Shown piece after piece: positions 11,773 to 22,600 of a stretch of DNA of 64,000 nt. Source of the stretch: Ditylenchus dipsaci (taxonomy: Eukaryota > Nematoda > Chromadorea > Rhabditida > Anguinidae); assembly GCA_004194705.1 (NCBI GenBank), contig SADC01001009.1:1-64000 (forward strand), in the 5' to 3' direction. The notes under the pieces were generated by a model that was not told the origin of the DNA, did not search any database, and was given only the letters and a program-made list of their open reading frames with translations. The translations under genes were made by a program, and so were the position numbers. Numbering within the stretch: the stretch's first letter is position 1; each line of letters starts with the position of its first letter.

Positions 11773-12124
11773 ATAATACTTTTAATGAAAAGTCAATAAA
11801 GCAAAAGTTTTGCGGTATTTAAGAAAAATAAAAATCTTTATAACGAAGACCTGAGCAAGGTCCTTGAAATCCATTTATAAACATTATTCTGTCAATTTTG
11901 AAATAAAACGCTTTTAACATACTTAAACATGTCGTCTATGCAAAACGTGTCACATCGACTGCATTGAGAATAAAGCTAAAACAAATGAATAAACGAAAAA
12001 TTTGTTCAAATAGTATTACCTTTTTTCTATTCCGTCTCATTTTTTTTGCTAGCATATCTAGGCAGAAACTGGGAAGCTGGATCTTAAAGGCTTATATTCA
12101 GTATGGTTAATAAAAAAAGTTATA

Positions 12125-12630
12125 TCAAACCATGGAGTTGAGCTTTTGACCAATCACTGAAAAGTGATGAGGATCTTTGTTTCTAAGAATAGCCATTCCA
12201 GCTCCAAGTATATCCGTTTTGAAATATTTATCATAAAATTCAGTAGGATAACCATGGATGATCATGATCATTTGATAAAGTATTTCAAAATGTCCATTTT
12301 CCTAAAACTTGTAAAATAGCGCAGTTGTTATCTTGGAAAATAAACATTTCACATCTAAATTCAGCTGGGGTGCATTATCTTCATCAAGTATTTCAGCAAG
12401 TAAAGTGTGCTTAAAATAAATGTTTAACACTTGTATTTGTATTAATTAAATACTCTACCTGGTCTATTAACTTTTGCTTGAATAACAATGCTGCCACATG
12501 GTCAACTTTTTCTAATTTTCGTAAACAAACAACGCAACCATACTTGTAAATGAAATGTATTATTTGGTTGAGACCAGCAGCCTGCAGCTCTCGCAATAGT
12601 TCTTGCAGAATAATAAAAGGTAACATTATC
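12125..12630 (-). CDS. 3' exons of an unidentified helical (ARM/HEAT-like) protein
   Basis: Three exons splice in phase. 12459-12630 reads MLPFIILQELLRELQ...VDHVAALLF...LIDQ. 12353-12409 reads HTLLAEILDEDNAPQLNLD (donor GTGAAATG). 12125-12301 reads ENGHFEILYQMIM through PHHFSVIGQKLNSMV and a stop. Both introns are about 50 bases. The residues form amphipathic helices with leucine spacing typical of ARM/HEAT repeats, but I cannot name the family. Upstream exons were not found; the first ATG here may be internal. It lies 4 kb downstream of the THADA-like stop on the same strand and is treated as a separate gene. Confidence 0.5.
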
Positions 12631-12826
12631 TATAAATAGAAACAAAGTGAAGTTCTGTAATAAGAGAACCACTAATATAACGATGCTTAAAAAATCGATA
12701 AGGTATAATCATGATTTTAGGTAAAATCCTCTATTTTGGTGTCCGAAAAAATGCCATACTAGGATTTTCGAATGACACCGAAATAAAGTGAAATTGAAAA
12801 TTGCGAAAAATACTTGGGGACACCAT

Positions 12827-12945
12827 CAGTGATGTGCGCAGCTCTGCTCCTGGCTCCGAGCCAAGAGCCAGAGCAGTAGCGAAAATTTTCGGGGCAGGAG
12901 CCAAGAACCAGAGAAGGATCCCAAACTTTTGGTAGCATATCACTG
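12827..12945. mobile_element. hAT-type miniature element (CAGTGATGTGC ends)
   Basis: Ends CAGTGATGTGCG and GGTAGCATATCACTG, flanked by 8-base near-identical sequences GACACCAT / GCCACCAT. The inside is a minisatellite of GAGCCAAGAGCCAGAGCA. The 16022-16182 element is a close relative. Confidence 0.75.
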
Positions 12946-12949
12946 GCCA

Positions 12950-13676
12950 CCATGTAAGTTAGCTGATCAAAAACTATGCGAATTAAGACAAGCTTTTTAG
13001 TCAAGATAAAGGTGGGACACGGTCGTCGGTTTTCAGGTTGATGTAGTAGATGGAATAACTCTTCATCTGATTTATTTACAGATACTTGTAGTAGAGTTTT
13101 AGGAAGAAAGAAGGGCCACAGTTGGTCAAAAAATTTGAATTTAAAAAAGGTGACCAATTCATTTTCACCTCCGACATTTGAAAAAAAAGATTAAAAAGCA
13201 ACGTTACATTGTTTTTACGGTGGTCGATATTTCATTCCTTTTCTTTTATTTTTTTAGAACTTTTTGAAAAAAATTTTCACCGTCGGATAGCTAAGATTTC
13301 AGGCTACAAAATAGTATATTTCGGACTGGGGTTTGAAAAAATGTTGGCCTATGGGTTGGCTTTTTGTTAAAAAAACCTGTTTCTATCTCATTTGGGGTGA
13401 GGTGGTATATTCCGTTAGGGTCAAATTTTTTTTATCATATGATCAATTATTTTCCTCGGATACTCAAACTCATTGGAGCGACTGAAGAAGATTGGAAGCC
13501 CTGACTTTTTTGTAATTTGAATATCCTAAAACATACTCGCAATGTTCATTATAAATATGAAATCCAATACGTGGTAGAAATATAGTAGACATTTGACTTG
13601 ACAACAACCATAATTTTCTGCAGCCAGAGAAGCGTACAAACTTAGAAATTTCATAATACGTCTCAATAGGAAGCAT
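12950..13676 (-). CDS. Possible F-box-like gene fragments
   Basis: A minus-strand exon at about 13508-13676 reads LPIETYYEISKFVRF...CRKLWLLSSQMSTIF, with spacing that resembles an F-box (LPxE then LxxxSxxM). A second open stretch at about 12950-13150 reads FDQLWPFFLPKTLLQ and DEELFHLL, in the style of the variable C-terminal part of invertebrate F-box families. I could not find a clean splice between them. Assignment is tentative; this could be a gene remnant. Confidence 0.3.
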
Positions 13677-14084
13677 TCTAAAGCCAGTGCATTAATGTTT
13701 TGAAATTCAGTGCAGGAGCTTTTCCTACCAAATTGGGCACTTTCTTTTTCGTCTTAGTTTATGCGCCAATTTAAATAGAATCTTATTTATTTTTTTAGCT
13801 CTTGGCTTGGGTTTATAGTGCATCATAAAGCTGAGTGATATTGGGATATTCCCGGAAACATTCGCGGGTTATGCCCGATCCGAATCTTAGATTCGGACTA
13901 GAGTTGCTGAAATGACCGGTCATTTTTTAAAGCGGTCACAGGACCGGTCATATGACCGGTCATTTTCTAAAATGACGTCATTTTCTGTCATTTTCCTAAT
14001 TTTTACATGCCTCTTGCAAATAGTGCTAAATGTTGTTCAAATACGGCTTATTGATCGAAACAAATACATTCGTACACATCACTT

Positions 14085-14854
14085 TCAACTAAAATCATCC
14101 ATAAACAATTCATGCATTTCGCTCGAGAGATATTCTTCTTCATTTTCATTTGCTTCCTCCGACATCTCCGAATTCACTGCTTTCTTAAAGAGATCCCTGT
14201 TCACCAGCAGTGGATTGTGCTTGATGAAGGCGACTTGGCTGGTGGTGTCGACCTTAATTCTGGAGAAACCACACATAATCATTAACAATATCAAGGCAAA
14301 AGTATGAAAATAAAAAACCTGTTCAGGAGCTTCGTATGGATTCCATCGGTCAGAGATCAGTCCCTTGAGTAAGGGCAGCAGAAAGGTGAGCGCCTGGAAA
14401 CGAAAAAATAACAATCATGCAATAAGTATTAAAGACCACCCTAGTAAGGAGAATGTCTGCTTCTTCGTCATCTTTTTTGCTCAGGCGGGCACGGCTAGGA
14501 TCAAAGAAACCTTTGATCCTAGCCGTGCCTGTCCGCGAGCTGTTGTCCTCTGACTCCTTGACGATATTCTTCAGAGGCTCTCTACTCGATTCTTTTGACA
14601 AGCGATTGATCTCTTTCTTAGCCTCAGCCCCAACTTTTTGCAGTCCTGAAACCGTCAAAATGAATTCCTACTAATAAACTTTGGCGGATACAAACCTTTA
14701 AGTGATTCTCCATACGATCAGGGTGGACTGAGTAGCGGTCCTGACAGAATTTTCAGTATCCAACGAATGTTTCCTTTCCTTTGCTGTTCGTCTCTTTTCT
14801 TCCGCTCGTATAGTTTCAGCACCAGGCAAGTGGCTTTTTCATCGATGTGGCAAT
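14085..14854 (-). pseudogene. Multi-exon gene remnant inside the hAT-like element
   Basis: Four minus-strand exons. 14696-14854: HIDEKATCLVLKLYERKKRD...IRWILKILSGPLLSPP, stop, SYGESLK. 14440-14645: GLQKVGAEAKKEINRL...KKDDEEADILLT. 14319-14393: ALTFLLPLLKGLISDRWNPY. 14085-14252: VDTTSQVAFIKHNPLL...ending LFMDDFS. All junctions keep phase with GT/AG (the last acceptor is GAATTAAG). A single in-frame TGA at 14718-14720 interrupts exon 1 and fits a CGA-to-TGA change. The product is charged and helical with an acidic tail; I do not recognise it. Introns are retained, so the gene was captured as genomic DNA, or the terminal repeats flank it by chance. Confidence 0.55.
14489..14528. repeat. Perfect 18-bp hairpin within a coding exon
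   Basis: GCACGGCTAGGATCAAAG, loop AAAC, then the exact reverse complement. On the minus strand it encodes the GTARIKGFFDPSRAR segment. Confidence 0.85.
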
Positions 14855-15055
14855 CTGAAATCAAGGCAATGAGGGAAATACAGTGATGAAGCAATAATAT
14901 TCAGCAAACGACACATGGGAACTATCCTAACGTCGACCGGTTCAAAAGAAAAGAGAACTAGAAAATGACCAAAATCTATATGACCAGTCATTTTGTATTA
15001 AATGACCGGTCATATGACGTCATATGACCGGTCATATGACCGTTCAGCAACTCTA

Positions 15056-15419
15056 ATTCGACCGACAATGTGGACAGGTCCACTCTTGCGCCAGCGCCTC
15101 TCGCAATATGAAACATAATTAGGCAATTTTTAGTGAAGTAGATAGCCCTTGAAAAATGGTATCGAATGGTGGGCGGCACACGATTTTTCGTCGTGTCTAT
15201 AGGCCGCCACAAGCAAAAATCGCCGAAAATTGCCATTTTTTGGTCAATTTTAGCAGTTTTTTTACAAAAAAAATTGCGCAGTAGATATAATTCAAAACCT
15301 TTTTACAGTCGATTCAAAACAAAAAATTTTCGAACTTGGGAAAGTTTCAGCCATATGTGAGGCTTGAGCAATTTTTTTTTTCAACTAAAAGCATAACAAA
15401 TCCCCCTTATTTTATATTA
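15056..15419. other. No gene seen
   Basis: AT-rich sequence between the hAT-like element and the next repeat; one 64-codon ORF at 15166 has no exon-like features. Confidence 0.45.
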
Positions 15420-15665
15420 ACTGGAACACTGGTGCCTACCGCATAAACAAACTCTGGTACGCATACATTTTTATGCATCCAGAGCACTTTCGAGTGATTT
15501 GCGTCTAAGGTATCTGGGTGTTGTATCTCAACCCCAAGCCCCAAGATTCCCTCTTTTTGCCAAGTCCCATGTTGAAAAACATGGTAAAACAGTCAAATGG
15601 AAAAGGTGTAACGAGTCGGCTGTAACTAGTTGGTGGGCAGTCACGCAAGCTCACTACCCACTGCA
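15420..15665. repeat. SINE-like dispersed repeat
   Basis: TATGCATCCAGAGCAC...GCGTCTAAGGTATCTGGGTG matches 22846-22945 in the same orientation. The tail 15600-15665 reads on the minus strand TTAGTGGTGCAGTGGGTAG, reminiscent of a pol III A box, but no B box is seen. Confidence 0.5.
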
Positions 15666-16021
15666 CCACTAAGTGACATATTCCCCTGTGTTATAACTCA
15701 ACATATATTACTTCTACTTTACTTTGAAATTAATTTTTGGCCTCTCAAAAACAACCCAGGGCAAAAACGGATCTCAATGTCAAATTATGATTTTTGAAGA
15801 TCTATCGAAAAGAATATAACGTTTTTCAGAAGCTCGCGGACACTATGTGAGGTTCCCTTGTTACACAATGGTTGGCCAGCGACTTGAAACAAATGGCCCT
15901 ATTGATTTTTAGGGGAAACATTTTTGCATTGGTTCCCCTGTTGATTTTTTATGAACAATGCCTTGGTCTCCCCTGTTGTTGGAAAGGTGATCATGGTCAA
16001 GATGATTATGTTAATCATAAT

Positions 16022-16182
16022 CAGTAAGAGCTCCGCTCTTGGCTCCGAGCGACCCTGCTCCGAGCCAAGAGCCAGAGCAGGAGCCAAAATTTTTGTGGCA
16101 GGAGCCAGAGCATGGGCCAAAATTTTTGTAGCAGTAGCCAAGAGCCAGAGCAGAAGCCAGAATTTTCGGCAGCACATCACTG
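16022..16182. mobile_element. hAT-type miniature element, same family as 12827-12945
   Basis: Ends CAGTAAGAGCTCC and GCAGCACATCACTG, flanked by ATCATAAT / ATCATAGT (7 of 8 identical). Filled with GAGCCAAGAGCCAGAGCAG repeats. Confidence 0.75.
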
Positions 16183-16215
16183 ATCATAGTCACCATGATC
16201 ACCATAACCACAATA

Positions 16216-16386
16216 CAGTCGACTCTCGATTTAGTGTACACCTCGGTTTAGTGTACACCTAAATTAAATACTTTTGGCCGGCAATCAATTAAAATGACTA
16301 GAATGAACCCTCGATTTAGTATACACTCGACTTAGTGTACACCTGAAGCCGGTCCACAGGGTGTACACTAAATCGGGAGTTGACTA
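16216..16386. mobile_element. Pogo-like miniature element (phrase TTTAGTGTACACC)
   Basis: TA, then CAGTCGACTCTCGATTTAG; the phrase TTTAGTGTACACC occurs four times in direct orientation with minor changes and once inverted at the right end, after the module GAAGCCGGTCCACAGG. Ends ATCGGGAGTTGACTATA. TA flanks both sides. Confidence 0.75.
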
Positions 16387-16560
16387 TATTACCATAATCA
16401 AAATAGAGAGAAATAGGGACCAAGCTATTTTTCATAAAAAATCAACAGGGGGACCAAGTCAAAAATGTTGTCCCCTAAAGATGAATAGAGACGGGTTGGC
16501 CAGTGTGTTTTGTTTAATCCTGGCACCAAATCCGTGCTTCGCCCCTTACGCAATTTACTA

Positions 16561-16637
16561 CCGTATTTTCTCTAATTATAGACCGCCTCGGGGGTAGGTA
16601 AAAAATTATAGACTCGGGTCTATAATTAGAGAAAATA
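16561..16637. mobile_element. Short hairpin element with ACCGTATTTTCTCTAATTAT ends
   Basis: Palindrome with stem TTTTCTCTAATTATAGAC and a G-rich loop. It lies 20 bases downstream of the THADA-like stop codon and could affect 3'-end formation of that gene. Confidence 0.65.
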
Positions 16638-16655
16638 AGTATTTGTGATTACAAG

Positions 16656-19600
16656 CTATAAATTTTTATTCGGCTCAACAATCTTTGAAACCAATAACAA
16701 CGATTCTGCTATCAACTGATCATCCAGATACTTGGCAAACTTCCTTTTGCTTGGTTTCCAATTGGCTAGCAGATAAGTTGCAGTAAGTTTTGTGTTGGTT
16801 AACAAATACTTGGTCCACTGGACAATGGTGTTGTAAGGGTCCATGGGAAGAGAGCACACTGGCCTTCTTCAAACAATCTTGTGCATTGGGCTGTGATCAG
16901 GCGGATCTCCTCCACTTCATCAGTCACTAGATGGCACACACACCAGTGCATTTGTATAAGTAGTTGAGGGTTGGAATAGGCTGTCAGGCATTGCGCTATT
17001 CTGACCAAATTTCTCGCCGCTCCCATTCTTTTCATCACATTTTTGCAGTTTATGCTTGATCGGATGTTTTCTAAGTAGGAGGGAAGTCGGTTCACAAGAA
17101 GAGGTATTGGAGTCGCCACTGATTTATAAATTAAACATGGTATAGATGTGGAATAACTGAAAAAATTTATAAAAATAACTATGAAATCTGCACCATTCAC
17201 CATATTTTAAAAACCGTATTCTCTCTATTAAGCCGGCACCCTCTAAAAACCCGGCACCCAAAAAGTCAATTCAACCTACACCATAATGAAATTTTTTGAC
17301 GAAAATTGCAAAAGTCACTTTATAATTGATGGCAGCGTGGATTTCGCTGTCTGAATTAATGTTATTCTCACCGCCTATTCATGTTATTCTAAATGAAAAA
17401 GTGTTTTTCGTTGTTTGTTGCTATCTTATAAAAAAGTTTTTGATTAAAATACAAGGTGGCGCAATTTTCGCCGGGATTTGTGTTGCTCATATCTTTTTAA
17501 ATCAGTTGCGTATCGACGAGACCTTTTTTTGTTTGAAAGTGGACGTTCCGGACAATCGAATGACACCGAGAATGTATAAAAGCATTTATGAAAAAAATAT
17601 CAACAAAAACGTCAATAAATTTTAATGAAAAACAACAAATTTCGTTCAAAATTGCCAAACTTTTGCTCAACCCTTCCTCATTGGACATCAATGCATAGCT
17701 AGTGTAGCCGAGCGTAGCTGTTAATTGCTCCATGTGCCACTTTTAGCGGAATTTTGCAAAAGGCTAGAAAAATTATTTGCTGTAGTTTATTGAGACAGAC
17801 TGATTACCTTCGGTAAACTTGGTCTTTCATCCACTTCCAGAGAAATTAATCGCACGGATTCAATTCAGGCAAAAGTTTAACAGGTAAGCAAACATGATTA
17901 ACAAATGGCAAATGAGGTGTCATTCGATTGCCCGAAGCGTCCTCTTTCAAATAAAAAAAAGACCTCATCGAGACACTTTTCATTAAAAAATATATAAGAA
18001 AACAAAACCCGGCGAAAATTTGCGCCACGCTGTATATGAGTTATTGCATAATTTTATTAAATTCTCTTCCTTTTTCGAATTGATAAACGCCATTATGTAG
18101 ACCTATGACTCTCATTTCTAATGTGGTATTGTTTATTACAACACCTATGCAAAATAAAGCACAATAAAGTGAAGGTATGAAGGCAACCGGACATTTATCA
18201 CTTTTTGAAATATTTGTCGTGCGACATTTGTCATTTTTTGTCATTTTTGTCGCGCTACATTTAACACTTTTTGAAAAAAATTCTCGTCACTTTTTAAAAA
18301 TTTGTAGCCCGACGTTTGTCTATTTTTCGTACATTTATTGATTTCACTCACCGCTTTAGGTCAAAGCATCTCAGATATCCAAAATATAGGTCAATTCTAG
18401 GTCTTATTATTATTATCACATAACTAGTTTTTGGGCTCTTACTCTACTATCAAGAAGAAATAGCAAAAAGTGACAAATGTCGCGCAACATTTGTCAGCCG
18501 ACATTTGTCACTATAGTAACAAATGTCGCGCGACAAATATTTCAAAAAGTGACAAATGTTCGGTTGCCGGTATGAATCAAATAATTTTTCTCACTTGCTT
18601 CATATTTTTAATTTTTTGTGCTAAATTTAGCCACGATGCTATGAATAAACGATAATTCTCTAGAAACTAGAGTCGTAGGGTGACATAATGGTATTATCAC
18701 TTCAAAAAAATATAAGAAAATCAAATAAAAATTTTTCCACAAAAAAAATATATTTGCCTCAAAAGTAGGTAGCCCACAAAATAACCCGGCACTCTCTAAT
18801 AAGTCGGCACTCTAGAGGCTGATCGAAAAACATAAAACGGAAAAATGCCAATTTTCGACACTTTTTTTGTTCAGTAAAAATCTGTCCATTTTCAAAGTGG
18901 TAACACCATCAGGTGGTCTTGTGGTTCTAGTATCTAACGAAGCCTCATTTAGTGCGGCATCTTTGGTAAATGTAGCGAAAAAAGTATGAATCAACTTATT
19001 TTTGAAGAATGTTGCAATAAATGATACCTCTTCAGGAACTAGAATCAATAGTGTAATCAGTTTGAAAAAAGAAGGTGAGCATAGACTTGCTATTTTAAAT
19101 AAGCGAAAAAAAAGGTGGCAATTTTTTTACAAAAAAAACATAGCAATTTTTCGTCAAAAAATGTAGTTAATACTTAAACGAGATTCAAAAATGTATCCAA
19201 CCTTAGAATGTATCTGTCAATAGTGTAGAGTATGTCTGTAGTAAATGCATCTTCTGTGCCACACAATTGCTCTGCCAATATTTTCACTTGTTCATACTTT
19301 TGACAGGGGACCATGTTGAGAATCACCTCAAGTATTTGGCGTCTTATCACCAGAGCTGGCTCGGCCAACAACAGGGCTTGAAGGGGGCCAAACAGACTTT
19401 TGGCATATCTGGCAATACAACAAATAATTTAAAATATAATATAAATTAGCGGCAAGAACCCAACCTATAACCTTGTTGGCTGGAGAAGGGGAAGTGAACC
19501 ACCACCAACCTTTCCAATCCTGCAATCAGCAGGGGCAAAAATTTTGAGAACACCTTGTGGTTGTGGATTGCACACTTAATTGAACTAGTTTATCGTAAAT

Positions 19601-22600
19601 TAGTTGCATGACTGCGCAGTTGGTGTTGAGAAAGCAGGCAAGTGGCACTTTCTCAGGCATTCCACTGAACAGGCACTCAATAAAAGCGGCTGAAATTGAG
19701 GCAATGTAAGTTTGTTGCTATATACAATTAAATACCGAAAGCTGAGCAAATAAGCGAAAACAATTTCCAGTCTGTGGTAGAGCTGTCCGCAGTAAGAAGT
19801 CACAAATAGAAGCATGTATTGCGGACAGATCTGTAAAAATATTATACAAATAAGGATCATGGTCATTTTCGCTTCAAGGAAAAATTTAAGAAATGTTTCA
19901 AAACAACTGGATACCAAGTCTTTTTAAACCCGACCAGAATAGCAGTCGAATTCTATTGGCAAAAATGATTCGCCAGTCTGTAGCCTTTTTTCTGCCCGAA
20001 ACCTTGTAATTGAAACTTTTAAGTTGAGCTGACGATTTGGCCTTTTGCGATTATGGGATTGCGATTATTTTGGAATACCACCGACTGGATACACTGACGA
20101 CTGGATACACCGACTAGATACACTTAATTACTGAATTTTAACTAAGTGGTGAGATTGGATATGATAAAACATCTCTTCAGCCTTATTAAACCATGTAATT
20201 CATACTATTCCCTTTGAGAATATCTGTAGCACATATTTTTAGCCATACTGTGGTGTTTTGGCTTCATATTTTGTGATAACAACTTCGGCAAAGCCTCAGG
20301 CTCAGGGTAGTCCAGCGTAAGTTAGGACAGGCTCAAACGTGTTTTTCGAACTATGAAAAGTTCGTGAAACATGTTTAAATAGAGTTGCCTATCCCGCGCC
20401 TAGACTTGAATCATAAATATGTAGAATATCATGAATGGGGATTGTATCCAGTCGTCAATGTATCCAGTCAGTTTTATTTTTTGCTTTCAGCTCCTACAAA
20501 CCAAAAATTTTATTTTATTCATTTAAAGTAAACGTGGACATTTGCGACAACTATTAACAACAAACAGATACTTGTAGTTAAGTAGCTTTTAAGCAGCGGC
20601 AGATTCTTGTTTAGCAAATCAAGAATTTTTAGTCAAGATTTGCGGGAATTTGAATTTTCAGTCAGAAAATAACTTGGATTGCTCAGGATCCCACCCGAGA
20701 GTGGCCAGAAGCACATGAAAATCGGTTTGGGGGGGGGGTTCACTGGGGAGTAGACATATTGCGAAAATTCGATCGCGCGCATCAGAAACCCATTTTAGCC
20801 ATCTCGGTTGCTCAGAATCTGACCCTTAACCGCTCTAAACCACTTTTTAGACTTGTCAGAATACTTAAATTCTGATGTGTAGCAGTTTAGGATGCTTTTA
20901 AGTGGTTCAGAACGGTTCAGAGTGAGATTCTCAGCGGCTGAGCCGATTAAAGTGGGATTCTGATGTGTGAAATCGAGTTTTCACGAAAATTTCACTCCCC
21001 TTTAGTAAATCCTGGAACACCATCTTTCAAGTACTTCAGAATCCCACTCTGGGTGGGATTCTTAGCTATATAAGTTATTTTTTGACTAAAAAAATTTGCA
21101 GTGATACCGATTGTGGATTGTAAATTGATGGAAAGACCGAATGCTTTGGTGTTAATTGTGAATGAACCGATGCTTCAAAAGTTAGTGATGATAGTACCGA
21201 CGCCTCTTGATGCCGAAGTGGCGAAGCACTCTAATGGTGGTACCGCTTCCGAATGCAGCTTGGATGGTGGTTCTATGGTAAAGCCGAAGAAGAACTATCT
21301 CCCTGCCCATACCTGGATCCCCGCAACTCATGGAGTAGGTCCACCGATCTCTGAGGGCTCAGCCGAAGCAAAGAAGTGGTATCCGATCTCCCGGAATGCT
21401 CAAGGGGAAAGAAACCAGTGGAATCTCATTGTGTTTTGTCATGTGATAGTACCGCTTCCTCAAATAAACTCTCTGATTATGTCCGTGGGGTAAGTGGCCC
21501 GGTAGAAAATAGGTTGAAAGACTCATAAACTTTACTCATGCTATTATGCGATGCGATAATTTTTGCTAAATTTGGTGCAATTTGCGATTAATCGCAAGTG
21601 TGATTTATCGATCGTCGTCAGCGCTAATTGAAAGTGCACTGTAACACTTTACCACTACACTCTCAATCCGAACAAAATTAGGTACTTCGGAAAGCCGTGG
21701 GATCAAGGTATATTTTTTCGAAATTATTTGGAGTTCTTTTTCGAACTTCGGCAAACTTGCAAAACTCCATTCTTGAGTGCGCTAGCTTATTCTGCAAATA
21801 GGAACAAATCCTAAAATTATCTAAAAATTAGCCTTAAATGTGCCTTAAAGGCACGTTCACAATGAGTGTCGACCTGAGTGTGAGATTTGGGGTGTTTTTA
21901 ACGCGGGAAGAGCTGTACTTTTTTTTCTTGACCAAAACTTTTTTTCTGTTGGTATCATTTTGTAGCTAAGATTCAGGGCTTCAAAATGAAGTATTGACAA
22001 GCCACATCTGAAATGAAAAATTGGGGTAAAAATGCTTAGGTCCGCACTCAGGTCGACACTCGGGTCGACACTAACAGAGTGTGGGCCTGAGTGTCGACCT
22101 GAGTGCGGACCTAAGCATTTTTACCCCAATTTTTCATTTCAGATGTGGCATGTCAATAGCTCATTTTGAAGCCCTGAATCTTAGCTACAAAATGATACCA
22201 ACAGAAAAAAAGTTTTGGTCAAGAAAAAAAAGTACAGCTCTTCCCGCGTTAATAACACCCCAAATCTCACACTCAGGTCGACACTCAGGTCGACACTAAC
22301 AGAGTGTGGGCCTGAGTGTCGACCTGAGTGCGGACCTAAGCATTTTTACCCCAATTTTTCATTTCAGATGTGGCTTGTCAATAGCTCATTTTGAAGCCCT
22401 GAATCTTAGCTACAAAATGATACCAACAAAAAAAAATTTTTGGTCAAGAAAAAAAAGTACAGCTCTTGCCGCGTTAAAAGAACGCTTGGGTCGGCACTTT
22501 TATGTGAACGTACCTTTAGTCTCCTCCAGGTTGTTTTGAAAAATTTTTCGAAAAATTCCACGAGTGAATTTTATGTGAAATTTCTGTGAAGAGTTCATTG

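Larger units (their letters stand above)
13899..15055. mobile_element. hAT-like element with GACCGGTCAT-iterated ends, carrying a gene
   Basis: Left end TAGAGTTGCTGAAATGACC, right end GGTCATATGACCGTTCAGCAACTCTA. Flanks are ATTCGGAC and ATTCGACC (6 of 8 identical), consistent with an aged 8-base target duplication. The terminal 80-100 bases contain several copies of the self-complementary AATGACCGGTCAT. No transposase is visible; the interior is the minus-strand multi-exon gene described separately. Confidence 0.65.

Noticed and set aside
19100..19140. AAAAAAGGTGGCAATTTTT similarity to the 3.1-3.3 kb arm repeat
   Set aside because: Too short and AT-rich to call homologous.
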